A DNA stretch of 64,000 nt, taken from assembly GCA_016200895.1 (NCBI GenBank), contig JACQDX010000018.1, forward strand, positions 1 to 64,000, given 5' to 3'. Positions 52,056 through 61,722 of the stretch are shown here, piece after piece (position 1 is the stretch's first letter; each line of letters begins with the position of its first letter). Position numbers and translations under genes: made by a program. This DNA comes from Burkholderiales bacterium (GTDB lineage Bacteria > Pseudomonadota > Gammaproteobacteria > Burkholderiales > Burkholderiaceae_D). The notes under the pieces are model-generated. The model did not search any database. It had not been told where the DNA came from and was given only the letters and a program-made list of their open reading frames with translations.

Positions 52056-52717
52056 TTAGTCCCTATCCGGCGCCCCAAGAGGAAATAACTGCCGGTAGGG
52101 CCGCGCTTCTTCCACTGCCCGTGCGAATGATGGGCGGGACAGCAAGCGGCTGCAGTAGGTGCGCAATCTTGGGTATTTTTCTGCGATCTGCTGAGTCCAG
52201 TCTGCATATAAAAGTGAAAGCTGCTGCAGCACAGTCCGCCAGTGTGAAACTTTCACCGGTTGCCCATGTTGCTATGTCAGGGTGGCTCTCCAGCCACGCA
52301 TAGGCGAGGTCTAGCTTGCTGGCGGTGTGGGCCAGCCCTTCCTGTCTTTTTACGGTATCGCCTGTCAATGCTGCGCCGACCGCATGTTGTACCGGGGTCA
52401 TGATGTGCAGATCGAAGAAGCTGTCAAGGAAGCGTATGTCCAGTGCCTGCATGACATCTGTGGGCAAGAGACGCACTGACCCCGGGTGGGCTAGTTGCAA
52501 GTACTCGATGATGATGCTGGTCTCGACGACATTGCGCTCACCATCGACCAGCAGGGGGAAATTTGCCCAGCGGCCAGCGCTGATGCCATTCCGCTGCGTA
52601 TTCTGGAGTATCTGGTCCAATGCAGTGGAATTCGAAGGCAGTGTCATTCTCATGCAGGGCGATGAGCACCTTCTGGGTGTAGGAAGAGAAGGGGTGACCG
52701 TATAGTGTGAGTGACAT
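52056..52717 (-). pseudogene. Glutathione S-transferase gene broken by two frameshifts
   Basis: Pieces in three frames add up to a normal ~220-residue GST. N-terminal thioredoxin-like domain starts MSLTLYGHPFSSYTQKVLIA (52717) and runs to GKFP; at a G5 run (52554-52558) the frame changes and continues FPLLVDGERNVVETSIIIEY (Glu-Thr-Ser glutathione motif). A second change near 52216-52235, in FTLADCAAAA, moves to LLYADWTQQIAEKYPRLRTY and ends RQLFPLGAPDRD. One extra base at the G run would explain the first shift. Decayed gene unless the shifts are sequencing errors. Confidence 0.85.
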
Positions 52718-53118
52718 GGCCAGTGCCTTAAAAAAGTGCTCGTTGATGATGTTTGCATTGCCCGAGAATTTATTTCGCGTTGTAGCCGTACACATGAGCA
52801 CTCGGCCCACACTCCGCAATTACAGGGCTGGCCCGAATCTGCGCGGTCACACATATTGAATCAAAAACTTCCATTCGGCGACAAGCACAATTGTATTATT
52901 TGCCGATTATGTCAAAAATGCAACAACTTGTAAAATTAGAACGATCTGGAAACGACTTGCTATATAACAACGTGGGCGACAAGTGAAGTCCTGGCAAGCA
53001 TACGCTACCCGTCAGGGACCTTCATGACATCAGCGCAAAGACGATTACACGCTCGCCCTTCAGCGCCAAAGAATGGCTATACGCTTCATTTTCATGAAAA
53101 TAACAGGGAGTTAACACT

Positions 53119-55650
53119 ATGCATTTACATGCGCATATCGAAAGAATCTTTAAAGCCGTACCGGCTTTTTGCTCTTACCTGCCTGTCTTTGTGTTGACGG
53201 CCTGCGGTTCAGCCGCTGATGCTGGCGCTGGCGACAAGGCTCAGACCAAACTGACCACACCAGCGCCGTCATCACGCATCATTGCGGTGACAACTTATGA
53301 TGGCAACCTCTATAAGGCGAGATTTAATCAAAACTGTACACCAAACCAGGTAGCTGATTTTATTTCCAACCTGCCCCAGCTTTATGGAAATGTGTATCCT
53401 GAAGATTGTGGGATATCAAAAACCAGGGCGCCCATATTGCAGTGGCCTGAAGGCTATCTACCGGTGAATACAGACATTGCAGAACCCTGGAGTATCAATA
53501 TTATCAAGGACGGCCAGCCCTATCTGTCGGTTACCAGCAAGTATCCGCAATATCAGTTTCCAAGTACCTTGCCTATCGGTAGTTATGAATGGACTGTCAG
53601 CTACAAAAGCAAGAACGGTACGACACCACAGAGCCAGACAAGGCGTTTCTATGTCGATGCCACTGCGATTGATGTGGCCAGTTATAACCCCACACAAATC
53701 ATCAATGCGGCAAAATCAGCGATCAGGCCGCGCATGTTTCCCAGAGGCTTGAGTAAGGAAACCATGCTGGCCAATATCACGCAAAATGCCAGCGCGCCAT
53801 TTGCAGTCCTGAAAGCAAAAGCCAAAACCATACAGGACAAGGCCATTGGTGCTGAACCACAAAAACGGCCTGTCAATACGCCGAACCCGACTGACTATTC
53901 TATCTGGCTGGTTTCATTGAACAGCATGGCCTCGGCAGCGGCCAGTGATATGAATTACCTTGGTTATGTATCAAAGCTGACCAATGATGCCAGCATGGCC
54001 GCCGCTGGCAAGGCACGCCTGCTGGCATTGGCAGACTGGGACCCGGTTAATGGTGTCAGCAACTACACGTTCCAGGATCAGGCGGCACGTCAGGTGCTGT
54101 TGGCGCTGGCGAAAGGCTATGATTATTTCTATGATGATCTGAGTGCGGTAGAAAAAAGCAAGGTCATCAGCGTCATCAAAACAAGAACCGAGCAAATGAT
54201 GCCGCTGATCGCCAGTCATCATTGGCACAAAAAAGATTCACACGGTGTGACCAATGTGGGTTTCCTGCTGAATGTATTATTGCTGCTGGCAGGCGACCAG
54301 AACTTCCCGGAAGCGGAACAATATCTGCGTGATACCTATACGACATTCCTGGTCAGCAGTACTGCTCATGGTGGTGATGACGGCGCGTTTCAAAACGGTA
54401 CAGGTTATGGCTGGTATGTCGCCACCTTGCTCGAGACCATGATCAGCATCAAATCTGTCACGGGCTACGATATCAGCAAGCATCCCTACTACTCCAAGTA
54501 CGTGGATTACCTGATGGCATTCACTGCCCCATTGTACAGACAGTTGATGACGCCATTTGGTGATGATCACATCTACACCTATGATTACCAGGCCTATTCC
54601 GTCGACACCTTACAGCCATTTGCCTTGCTGACGCAAAATGCGGCGCATGAATGGTACTTCCGTGCGAACAAGGATAATCTCACCAACCAAAACACCCGTC
54701 CCGTCTATTATTTCAATTTGGTGGCCATGGGTGCCAAGCCCGTCACGCCGGTTGCGCCAACGCAGGACAACTGGTTCTTCCCGAACGCAGGGCTGGCCTC
54801 GCTGACCAGCAAGTTCACGGATGCAAACGGGTCCAGCGTCGCCTTCCGATCCAGTGAGTGGGGTGCCTACAACCATTCGTATGCCGACCAGAACAGTTTT
54901 ACATTGGTTTCCAAAGGCAGGGACATGCTCATCAGCAGTGGCTATTATTATGTTTATGATTCAGAACACCACAGGCAAACCCGCTCAACCAGGTCACAGA
55001 ATGCCCTGACCTTTGATGGCGGGATAGGCCAGTCAGAATCTCCGTCTACGGTGTCGCCACCCAGGCCAACCGTTCCGGTGTATACATCTGATGCCGCAGG
55101 CCAGCTGTATAACGGTGGTGAAAGCAATGGCATTGCCATCGTCACTGGCAACGCAAGCAAAGCCTACCGCCGCCAGACTGCCGGCGGCACACCAGCCACG
55201 TGGGTGCCCTTGCTTGATAATGCAGTGCGTTCCATCGCCTACTTCAAGGACGAGCGCATTATCGTCATTTATGACTGGGCAAACAGTTCAACAGCGCGCA
55301 CCTGGGAATTGAACTTCCATGCCTTGCAGCCGTTTAATCTTGAGACCTCCGGCATGGCCAGAGTAGTCAATGCCCCATCGTCTATCTGTATCACACACCA
55401 TAACTTCCCTTCGGTAATGACCACGACTGATCAGGTTGATATACCACCAGACAAGGCATCACCCAGCCAGTATCACCTGCGTTCAACGGCAACAGCCGCA
55501 AGCAAGGAAATGACCGCCATCACAGTAATACGCGAAGATTGCGCCACCACACAGGTTGACATCGGTGTGAAGGGTACGCTTGCCCAAGTCATGATAGGCA
55601 ACAAGGGCGTGGACTTTAACAAGAAGGTCGTTTCCATCCTCACGAAATAG
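53119..55650 (+). CDS. Lipoprotein polysaccharide lyase-like protein (DUF4962/heparinase II-III type)
   Basis: 843 residues. The lipobox LTAC in PVFVLTACGSAADAG predicts an outer membrane lipoprotein, though with a longish n-region. N-terminal beta domain (about 60-185) with ILQWPEGYLPV and DGQPYLSVTSKYPQYQFPST is DUF4962-like; the middle is an alpha/alpha toroid (QDQAARQVLLALAKGYDYFY, SHGVTNVGFLLNVLLLLAGD); the C-terminal part is a beta sheet domain of heparinase II/III type (SSVAFRSSEWGAYNHSYADQ, candidate catalytic Tyr/His, and FKDERIIVIYDWA). It probably cleaves uronic-acid polysaccharides such as alginate or glycosaminoglycans. It ends ~20 bp before an ssrA fragment. Confidence 0.8.
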   Translation: MHLHAHIERIFKAVPAFCSYLPVFVLTACGSAADAGAGDKAQTKLTTPAPSSRIIAVTTYDGNLYKARFNQNCTPNQVADFISNLPQLYGNVYPEDCGISKTRAPILQWPEGYLPVNTDIAEPWSINIIKDGQPYLSVTSKYPQYQFPSTLPIGSYEWTVSYKSKNGTTPQSQTRRFYVDATAIDVASYNPTQIINAAKSAIRPRMFPRGLSKETMLANITQNASAPFAVLKAKAKTIQDKAIGAEPQKRPVNTPNPTDYSIWLVSLNSMASAAASDMNYLGYVSKLTNDASMAAAGKARLLALADWDPVNGVSNYTFQDQAARQVLLALAKGYDYFYDDLSAVEKSKVISVIKTRTEQMMPLIASHHWHKKDSHGVTNVGFLLNVLLLLAGDQNFPEAEQYLRDTYTTFLVSSTAHGGDDGAFQNGTGYGWYVATLLETMISIKSVTGYDISKHPYYSKYVDYLMAFTAPLYRQLMTPFGDDHIYTYDYQAYSVDTLQPFALLTQNAAHEWYFRANKDNLTNQNTRPVYYFNLVAMGAKPVTPVAPTQDNWFFPNAGLASLTSKFTDANGSSVAFRSSEWGAYNHSYADQNSFTLVSKGRDMLISSGYYYVYDSEHHRQTRSTRSQNALTFDGGIGQSESPSTVSPPRPTVPVYTSDAAGQLYNGGESNGIAIVTGNASKAYRRQTAGGTPATWVPLLDNAVRSIAYFKDERIIVIYDWANSSTARTWELNFHALQPFNLETSGMARVVNAPSSICITHHNFPSVMTTTDQVDIPPDKASPSQYHLRSTATAASKEMTAITVIREDCATTQVDIGVKGTLAQVMIGNKGVDFNKKVVSILTK

Positions 55651-55669
55651 ATCATTGACCTGCCCTAAT

Positions 55670-55750
55670 GTACGTGTTTGCGTCATCAGGATCACATCAA
55701 ACGGCAGCACTAAGTATGTAGAACTGTCAGTAAAGTGCTTCTGGGCCGGG
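55670..55750 (+). pseudogene. Diverged ssrA fragment (tmRNA remnant)
   Basis: About 80 nt align with ssrA 2349-2430: identical GGCAGCACTAAGTATGTAGA continuing to CTGTC, then TAAAGTGCTTCTGG against TAGAGTGCTTCTGG, with scattered changes upstream (CGTCATCAGGAT vs CGTCGTCAGGAT). The T arm, acceptor stem and CCA are lost. It marks an old ssrA-directed junction; no resume codon or tag is present, so it cannot work as tmRNA. Confidence 0.88.
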
Positions 55751-55754
55751 ATGA

Positions 55755-55795
55755 GTGAGGATCATGAAAGCACCTGCGTACTTCATCATCCTCAC
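55755..55795. other. Strong hairpin after the ssrA fragment
   Basis: Arms GTGAGGATCATGAA and TTCATCATCCTCAC pair over 13 bp with one C-C mismatch, 13-nt loop. No T run. May stop or protect the 3' end of the lyase transcript. Confidence 0.65.
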
Positions 55796-55864
55796 GAGTC
55801 TGAGCGGCTTGCCAGCTATGTATTGTCAATACATTCGAATTAAATAGCATGCGTGCGCAGTTCA

Positions 55865-56182
55865 TCAACTCACCTTTTTATAGGCTTTAAAGATCATTGA
55901 AAAAGTGAATGCAATACAGTTCGAGCCACCAAAATCTACTGGTTGATCAATATTTGGATAATAAATTTCAGCAGGGGGAGCCCGCAGCACACTAATGATA
56001 TTCATCATGCCAAGATCAATATCATCTGATTCACACAATTTTTGAATTGCAACAGCTTCAATCTCTCTCATCATTTGCCAGGTAAATACATCACCAGATG
56101 TGCGATATGGCTCAACGAGAACAGCAATGATTGCTTTCAAACGCTCTTCAATTGTAGAAAGGTCTACATTAAGGGTAATCAT
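55865..56182 (-). CDS. Hypothetical protein (105 aa)
   Basis: Not recognised. Starts MITLNVDLSTIEERLKAIIA; mixed alpha/beta with FTWQMMREIEAVAIQKLCES and a C-terminal SNCIAFTFSMIFKAYKK. No signal peptide or TM segment. AT-rich; sits between the ssrA fragment and the cytochrome gene, so it could belong to the island or the backbone. Confidence 0.5.
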   Translation of the reverse strand: MITLNVDLSTIEERLKAIIAVLVEPYRTSGDVFTWQMMREIEAVAIQKLCESDDIDLGMMNIISVLRAPPAEIYYPNIDQPVDFGGSNCIAFTFSMIFKAYKKVS

Positions 56183-56467
56183 GGCAACTTCTATTTAACT
56201 GTATATACAATCAGTATATTTCAGGTATTTGCGAAAAGAAAGGCCTTCTCAACTTTTATTTAAATCTTGACCTCGCCCTTACCGTTCTATTAAGTCCCAA
56301 TAAGAAACAGGCTTTATTAACAAAAGTACCGTTGTTAAAAATGCACACCCATCACAAGTTAAGCACCTGCTTTATAGAAAACACTTAAAATATCAGCATG
56401 ATAAAAATACAATCATAAACATCTCCAATTCACCGGATTTCCCGCGTCTTTCCTATCAGGGAGCATC

Positions 56468-58504
56468 ATGAAACTTCCAAAAATAAAATTCAAAATATGG
56501 CATGGCTTCTTGCTGCTGATTTTGCTGTTCATCATCCCGCCATTGATCATTACTTTGTCTCAGAGATGGGAAGTGTCTGACAGTGATCCTGATCGCGGTG
56601 CGATGACGGTGAAGCAAGATGTGTTTGGTGATAGCGCAAGCAAGATTGTTTATCTGGAGCAGAACTGGAAGCCTGAGCAGAGCCTGTGGTTTTATACGAC
56701 GACGCAGGGTTCCAACTTGTTGCCTTATGATTTTTTCCTGGTGCTGGAACAGGACGACAAGCCGGAGTTGTTCCGCAGTGATGAGAACATCAACCGCTAT
56801 CGTTATCTGCCACAGAAAAAAACCTCCAGTAACCCGGATGCCTTGCCTGTGGGCTTTGTCAAAGACAATTATCTGAGCAAAAATTACATGGGCTTTACCT
56901 GTGCGGCTTGCCATACCGCGCAAGTCAATTACAAGGGTACGGGCATGCGTATTGATGGTGGTCCGGCCAGTGCAGACATGGCGGGCTTTTTAAAAGGCCT
57001 GACCCAGGCGATGGTGGCAGTAAGAGATAAACCGGATGTGCAAAAACGTTTTGTCCAGGCTGTTTTGAAGCTCGGCGCGTATAGCAATGAAGCGGATGTG
57101 ATTGCCGATATCAAGACTTATACCCTGCGCCTGACCAGCTATAACATCATCAACCACAGCCCTGTCGATTATGGCTATGCCAGGCTGGATGCCTTTGGCC
57201 GCATCTATAACCGCACGCTGGAACATTTGTTGAATCTCCAGCAGATAAAAGAAGTGCTGGGTAAGGTCTTGACCGAGGATGAAGTGAAAGCAGCGCTGGA
57301 GGGTATAGGCCAGGACATCAGTTCTGCTGACCGCGACAAGATCATAGAAAGAGTGGCGACCTCGGCCAAAAATATCGTCAAACTCAGGCAGGAATTATTC
57401 ATCAAGGCAGATGCGCCTGTCAGCTACCCCTTCTTGTGGGATATTGCCCAGCATGACTATGTGCAGTGGAATGGTCTGGGTGGCAATGGAGGCCTGGGGC
57501 CGCTGGGGCGCAATACCGGTGAAGTCATTGGTGTGTTTGGCTCACTGGACTGGCATGAAGGCAAGCGCTTCTCGATTACTTCATTGATTTCTGGCCAGGG
57601 CTGGACCAAGAAAGTCATAGAATTTGACAGCTCTATCAACACCCAGAACTTGCGTCGCATAGAAAACCAGTTGACTGAATTGCAGTCTCCCAAATGGCCG
57701 CAAGAGATTTTGGGCAAGCTGGACCAGACCCGCATCAAGCGTGGTGAAAAACTGTTTACCAATTATTGCGTCAGTTGTCATGCAGAGATAGACCCTCGTT
57801 CACCGCAACGACGCGTGGTGGCGCATATGTCGAAGCTGGAAGAAGTGGGTACCGACCCGACCATGGCCGACAACAGTATCAAATACGATGGTTATTCTGG
57901 CATCTTGCGCAATCAATATGTAGGTGCTGGCGTGGGCGACGTCTTACTGGATAAAAAAGCACCGATTGCGGCCCTGCTGACCAAGGCGACTTTGGGTGTG
58001 GTGACTACGCCAGATGCAGACAAGGGTTTCATACGCCGCTGGTCTGAATGGCTGCACAATATCATCCAGGCCTTGTTTGGTAATGAAATCCATGATTCAA
58101 ACAAGCATGGCAATTACATTCCTGACACCACCATGAACCCCTACTCTTCGCTGCAGGCATACAAAGGGCGCTCACTGAATGGTATCTGGGCGACCGGGCC
58201 TTACTTACATAACGGCTCTGTGCCTACCCTGTATGATTTGTTGCTGCCAGCGACCTGCCCTGCCGATCAAAAAGATGCAGAATGTCGCCCTGAAAAATTT
58301 CTCGTGGGTTCGCGTGAATTTGATGCAGAAAAAGTTGGTATGAAGAGTGCGGGATATGAAGGTTTCACCTTCGATACCAGACTGAATGGCAATCGTAACT
58401 TTGGTCATGAATATGGCACCAAGGCTGCAAAAGAGCCAGGCGACTTGCCTATGCTGACGAAAGAACAAAGGCTGGATTTGCTGGAGTATTTGAAGGATCA
58501 GTGA
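56468..58504 (+). CDS. Di-heme cytochrome c peroxidase/RoxA-like protein
   Basis: 678 residues. A signal anchor (GFLLLILLFIIPPLIITL) leads to a periplasmic protein with two heme-binding motifs CAACH (near 145) and CVSCH (near 434). Other marks are NHSPVDYGYARLDAFGRIYN and the C-terminal WATGPYLHNGSVPTLYDLLL, typical of the large di-heme family that includes RoxA. Length fits RoxA-type (~670) rather than classical CcpA (~340). It may oxidise an organic substrate or peroxide; the substrate is unknown. Confidence 0.85.
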   Translation: MKLPKIKFKIWHGFLLLILLFIIPPLIITLSQRWEVSDSDPDRGAMTVKQDVFGDSASKIVYLEQNWKPEQSLWFYTTTQGSNLLPYDFFLVLEQDDKPELFRSDENINRYRYLPQKKTSSNPDALPVGFVKDNYLSKNYMGFTCAACHTAQVNYKGTGMRIDGGPASADMAGFLKGLTQAMVAVRDKPDVQKRFVQAVLKLGAYSNEADVIADIKTYTLRLTSYNIINHSPVDYGYARLDAFGRIYNRTLEHLLNLQQIKEVLGKVLTEDEVKAALEGIGQDISSADRDKIIERVATSAKNIVKLRQELFIKADAPVSYPFLWDIAQHDYVQWNGLGGNGGLGPLGRNTGEVIGVFGSLDWHEGKRFSITSLISGQGWTKKVIEFDSSINTQNLRRIENQLTELQSPKWPQEILGKLDQTRIKRGEKLFTNYCVSCHAEIDPRSPQRRVVAHMSKLEEVGTDPTMADNSIKYDGYSGILRNQYVGAGVGDVLLDKKAPIAALLTKATLGVVTTPDADKGFIRRWSEWLHNIIQALFGNEIHDSNKHGNYIPDTTMNPYSSLQAYKGRSLNGIWATGPYLHNGSVPTLYDLLLPATCPADQKDAECRPEKFLVGSREFDAEKVGMKSAGYEGFTFDTRLNGNRNFGHEYGTKAAKEPGDLPMLTKEQRLDLLEYLKDQ

Positions 58505-58538
58505 CCGTCTTGATTTTCTTGGATTTTCTTGATTTTCT

Positions 58539-59549
58539 TTACATGGGGCCGGTAGTTGATCCCGCGATCAACACCGGCTGCCACAAGACCTGCAAGTCTG
58601 CTGCGGGTGTGCCGTTCATCAGCGCCAGCAGCATTTCACTCATTTTGGTGCCTGCCGCCCGAGGGTCGGGCTGGTCTATGGTGGTGACCTGGTCGCCAAC
58701 CAGGGTGTCTTCCATATTGCCCCAGACGATGACAGAGATGTCACGGCCTATGGTAATGCCTGCGTCCATCAACGCGCGCATGGCACCGACACCAGAGAGA
58801 TGGTTATCGACGATGATGGCGCTGGGTCTTGGTGAACAGTTCAATAGCTGCTGCACTGCCAGGTAACCGCTGCGTCTGTCTAATGCATCCTGTATCAGGT
58901 AGCGGGTATCAATGTCAAGGCCTGCACTGCTCATGGCTTCGACAAAGCTGGTACGCCTTTGCCGGGCAAAGTTCAATTCCAGTGGGGCGCTGATGAGGCT
59001 GATGCGCTGGTGGCCAAGTTCCAGCAAGTGCTGCACAGCCAGCCGTATGCCATTTGCATTGTCATAATCAAACCAGGCATAAGGCTTGTCGGTCTGGGTG
59101 CGGCCATGCGCAATGAAGGGGAAGCCCTGCCTGGACAGATAAGCGATACGCGGGTCTTGCACCATGGTGCGACTGACGATGAGGCCATCGACCCGGCGGC
59201 CTTTGACCATTTGCTCATACGAGGGTAATTCATTGCCGGGTGAGACAGGTGCAATCATCAGGTTCATCTTGCGCGCTTCCAACGCCTCGGCCATGCCACC
59301 GACTACCCCCAGGAACATGGGGTCACCCAAGTCAGATGGCAACAAGGGGTAGATCAGGCCAAACACATTGGTGCGGCCTACGGCAAGGCTGCGCGCCATG
59401 GGGTTGGCTTCATAGCCATGCTGTTCTGCCGCTGCCAATACTTTTTTGCGCGTCTGCTCGCCGACCTCAGGATAGCCGTTCAAGGCACGGCTGACCGTGG
59501 TCTTGGACATACCCAGACTGGCTGCAAGCTCCTTTAAAGTAATCGACAT
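58539..59549 (-). CDS. LacI-family transcriptional repressor
   Basis: 336 residues. HTH with hinge at 1-56: MSITLKELAASLGMSKTTVS, RALNGYPEVGEQTRKKV and NPMARSLA. The rest is a periplasmic-binding-like sugar sensor (VFGLIYPLLPSDLGDPMFLG, VDGLIVSRTMVQDP). It is downstream of the GH65-pgmB-MFS genes on the same strand and most likely represses them until the disaccharide appears. No clear LacI operator palindrome was identified by eye. Confidence 0.93.
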   Translation of the reverse strand: MSITLKELAASLGMSKTTVSRALNGYPEVGEQTRKKVLAAAEQHGYEANPMARSLAVGRTNVFGLIYPLLPSDLGDPMFLGVVGGMAEALEARKMNLMIAPVSPGNELPSYEQMVKGRRVDGLIVSRTMVQDPRIAYLSRQGFPFIAHGRTQTDKPYAWFDYDNANGIRLAVQHLLELGHQRISLISAPLELNFARQRRTSFVEAMSSAGLDIDTRYLIQDALDRRSGYLAVQQLLNCSPRPSAIIVDNHLSGVGAMRALMDAGITIGRDISVIVWGNMEDTLVGDQVTTIDQPDPRAAGTKMSEMLLALMNGTPAADLQVLWQPVLIAGSTTGPM

Positions 59550-59631
59550 AGGGCAAATGGTAAAGATGGAATTAATGTGGAATTAAGCTGGGATTATATA
59601 CTTGTGCAGAGTGGCTAAGTTCATGACCATA

Positions 59632-60888
59632 TCAGTCCAGTCGTTCAATCGCTCGCTTGAAGAAAAACAGGGTCAGCAAGATTACACTAAGCGGCAACAA
59701 GGACAGGTAAAAAGCCGTCTGCCCATTCATCGCCCCAAACACATAGCCGGTAATCATCGAGCCGCTGGTACCGCCCAGAGCTGAAAACAAGACCAGCAAA
59801 CCCGTCATGGCGGCATGCTGGTTGGTCGGCAAGGAACTCAGCATGACAGAATTAATGCCTGGATAAATCGGTGCCATGAACAGGCCAATCAAAGGGAAGA
59901 TGAAAGCAGCCAGCGGAGCATTGCTCCAGCGCAGATCAGGGTTGGCGGCGATATTATGCGTCAACGGCAAGGTCAGCAAGACCAGTGCGGCCATGCTGAT
60001 GAGGCAGATATTCAATACCAGGTACCAGTTCAGCTTGCGCATGACCGCACCCGCACCCAGCCTGCCTATCGCCAGGCAGGCTGCAAAAATGCTGGTGGCT
60101 TGCACGCTCATGTCCACTGGCATTTTGAGGATTTCATTATTGAAGGTTGGCAGCCAGGTGCCTATGCCCTGCTCCAGCAGTACGTATAAAAACGCCGAGA
60201 TTATATAAACACAGACGAGGGGACGCGCCATCAGTTTAAGCATATCGGCAAAATCGGTAAGCAGGCTGCTTTTACTGATAGTCAGCTTTGCTTCAAATTC
60301 TGTAAAGCTGGTGCTTGCGACCAGCAGGAAAGTCACCGCACACAAGGCTGCCAGCAACCAGAAAACGTGCAGCCAGACTGGTGAGGCAGGATCATTGGCA
60401 TCGATAAAATAGCCAAATATCCAGTAACCACTGAGCACGCCGATCATGAAGAAACCTTCCAGCGTATTCATGAGACTGGCATGCTGCTTGCGGTCTGCGC
60501 TGACCAGGCCTATGGTCGCGTAGACGGATACCTTGATGAGGGCAAAGGCGACACCCACGCTGAGGAACAAGAGTTTGGTCATCAGGAAACCGGGCAACAA
60601 GGGCATGGTTGCTGTGCTAAGCGTGACGATGGCCATGCCTGTCAGCATTGCATATTTATAACCCAGGCGCGGCAGGAAAGATGCCACGCAAAAGGATACG
60701 ATACTGATGGGGATATCCTTGAATGCCTCCAGCACACTGGCAGCAGATTTGCTGACGCCATAAGTCTTGATGACTTGCAGTATTACCGTGCCCACGCTGT
60801 TGAGCAGGATGGCGAATACAAAATACAGCAGGAATAGCGCAAAAATAATGCGCCGCCTGCTGGTTGGCTGCGGGTGTTGCTGGGTCAT
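59632..60888 (-). CDS. MFS sugar transporter
   Basis: 418 residues with 12 predicted TM segments (e.g. RRIIFALFLLYFVFAILLNS, FIFPLIGLFMAPIYPGINSV). The fold and the SLPTNQHAAMTGLLVLFSAL region resemble FucP-type MFS sugar/proton symporters. In this operon it should import the disaccharide that GH65 splits. Substrate unproven. Confidence 0.85.
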   Translation of the reverse strand: MTQQHPQPTSRRRIIFALFLLYFVFAILLNSVGTVILQVIKTYGVSKSAASVLEAFKDIPISIVSFCVASFLPRLGYKYAMLTGMAIVTLSTATMPLLPGFLMTKLLFLSVGVAFALIKVSVYATIGLVSADRKQHASLMNTLEGFFMIGVLSGYWIFGYFIDANDPASPVWLHVFWLLAALCAVTFLLVASTSFTEFEAKLTISKSSLLTDFADMLKLMARPLVCVYIISAFLYVLLEQGIGTWLPTFNNEILKMPVDMSVQATSIFAACLAIGRLGAGAVMRKLNWYLVLNICLISMAALVLLTLPLTHNIAANPDLRWSNAPLAAFIFPLIGLFMAPIYPGINSVMLSSLPTNQHAAMTGLLVLFSALGGTSGSMITGYVFGAMNGQTAFYLSLLPLSVILLTLFFFKRAIERLD

Positions 60889-60916
60889 GTTGTCTCCTGC
60901 CTTTTTATTTTTTGGA

Positions 60917-61012
60917 ACTTACGCAAAACCGCCCCAGCTGTGTTGCAGCGACTAGCCGTACTAAAGTACTGTCTTCGTCGCTGACGCCTTGCTGGGACGA
61001 TTTTTCGTAAGT
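60917..61012. repeat. 96-bp MITE-like hairpin repeat
   Basis: Ends ACTTACG and CGTAAGT pair, followed by AAAA/TTTT, CCCAGC/GCTGGG, CAGCGAC/GTCGCTG inner arms and a TACTAAAGTA centre. Looks like a mobile non-autonomous palindromic repeat. It lies between pgmB and the MFS gene, where it could act as an mRNA stability or attenuation element. Confidence 0.8.
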
Positions 61013-61068
61013 CCTGTTTTTGTATTATATTTTTTATTTACTGCTTATTTTTACTAGCTTGCTACTCT

Positions 61069-61722
61069 TCACTTCAAATAATCCTGCAAACTGAATTGAT
61101 GCAAACCTGCGATGACGACATCGGCTTCCTTCAATACTGCCGGGCTGCCTATCCCTAGCGCAAACATGTTCGCAGATTTGATGGCGCGTATGCCGGCTAT
61201 AGAATCTTCCACACCAAAGCATTCATCTGCAGTCAAACCCAGACCCGCTGCTGCGGTCAGGAATATTTCAGGGTCAGGTTTGCTGTTCTTTATTTTTGCA
61301 GCATCAACGACGACATCAAACTGATCTGCGATGCCCAGTCTTTCTATCACCGCCTGGGCATTTTTACTGACGGATGCCAGGGCGGTTTTTAAACCGGCTG
61401 CACGTACTCGTTGCAAGGACTCTGCCGCACCCGGCAATAAATCAGTCGGACTCAGTTGCGAAATCAGGCTTTGATAATGCAGGTTTTTTTGATCTGCCAG
61501 TGCCAGTTTATCTGCTTCGCTAAAGTCTTTGCCGGATGCTGCCAGGATCAGGTTCAACGAACCCATTCTATCGACGCCTTTTAATTGCTCATTGAAGGTT
61601 GCGTCAAAACTCGCGCCTACACTCTCAGCCAGTTTCTTCCAGGCCAGATAGTGATAATGTGCAGTGTCAGTCAGCACGCCATCCAGATCAAAGATCACAC
61701 CTCGATAGTTGTATTTACGCAT
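61069..61722 (-). CDS. pgmB: Beta-phosphoglucomutase
   Basis: 217 residues. HAD core FDLDGVLTDTAHYHYLAWKK (Asp12 nucleophile, Asp14 acid/base), cap-domain residues RMGSLNLIL, ASVSKNAQ, KPDPEIFL and GVEDSIAGIRAIK; this set is specific for PgmB. Converts beta-glucose 1-phosphate into glucose 6-phosphate. Its start overlaps the GH65 end by 8 bp, the usual pairing with inverting phosphorylases. Confidence 0.95.
   Translation of the reverse strand: MRKYNYRGVIFDLDGVLTDTAHYHYLAWKKLAESVGASFDATFNEQLKGVDRMGSLNLILAASGKDFSEADKLALADQKNLHYQSLISQLSPTDLLPGAAESLQRVRAAGLKTALASVSKNAQAVIERLGIADQFDVVVDAAKIKNSKPDPEIFLTAAAGLGLTADECFGVEDSIAGIRAIKSANMFALGIGSPAVLKEADVVIAGLHQFSLQDYLK

Noticed and set aside
58510-58540. 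Three GATTTTCTT-like units after the cytochrome gene
   Set aside because: Simple low-complexity sequence of about 30 bp; no sign of function.
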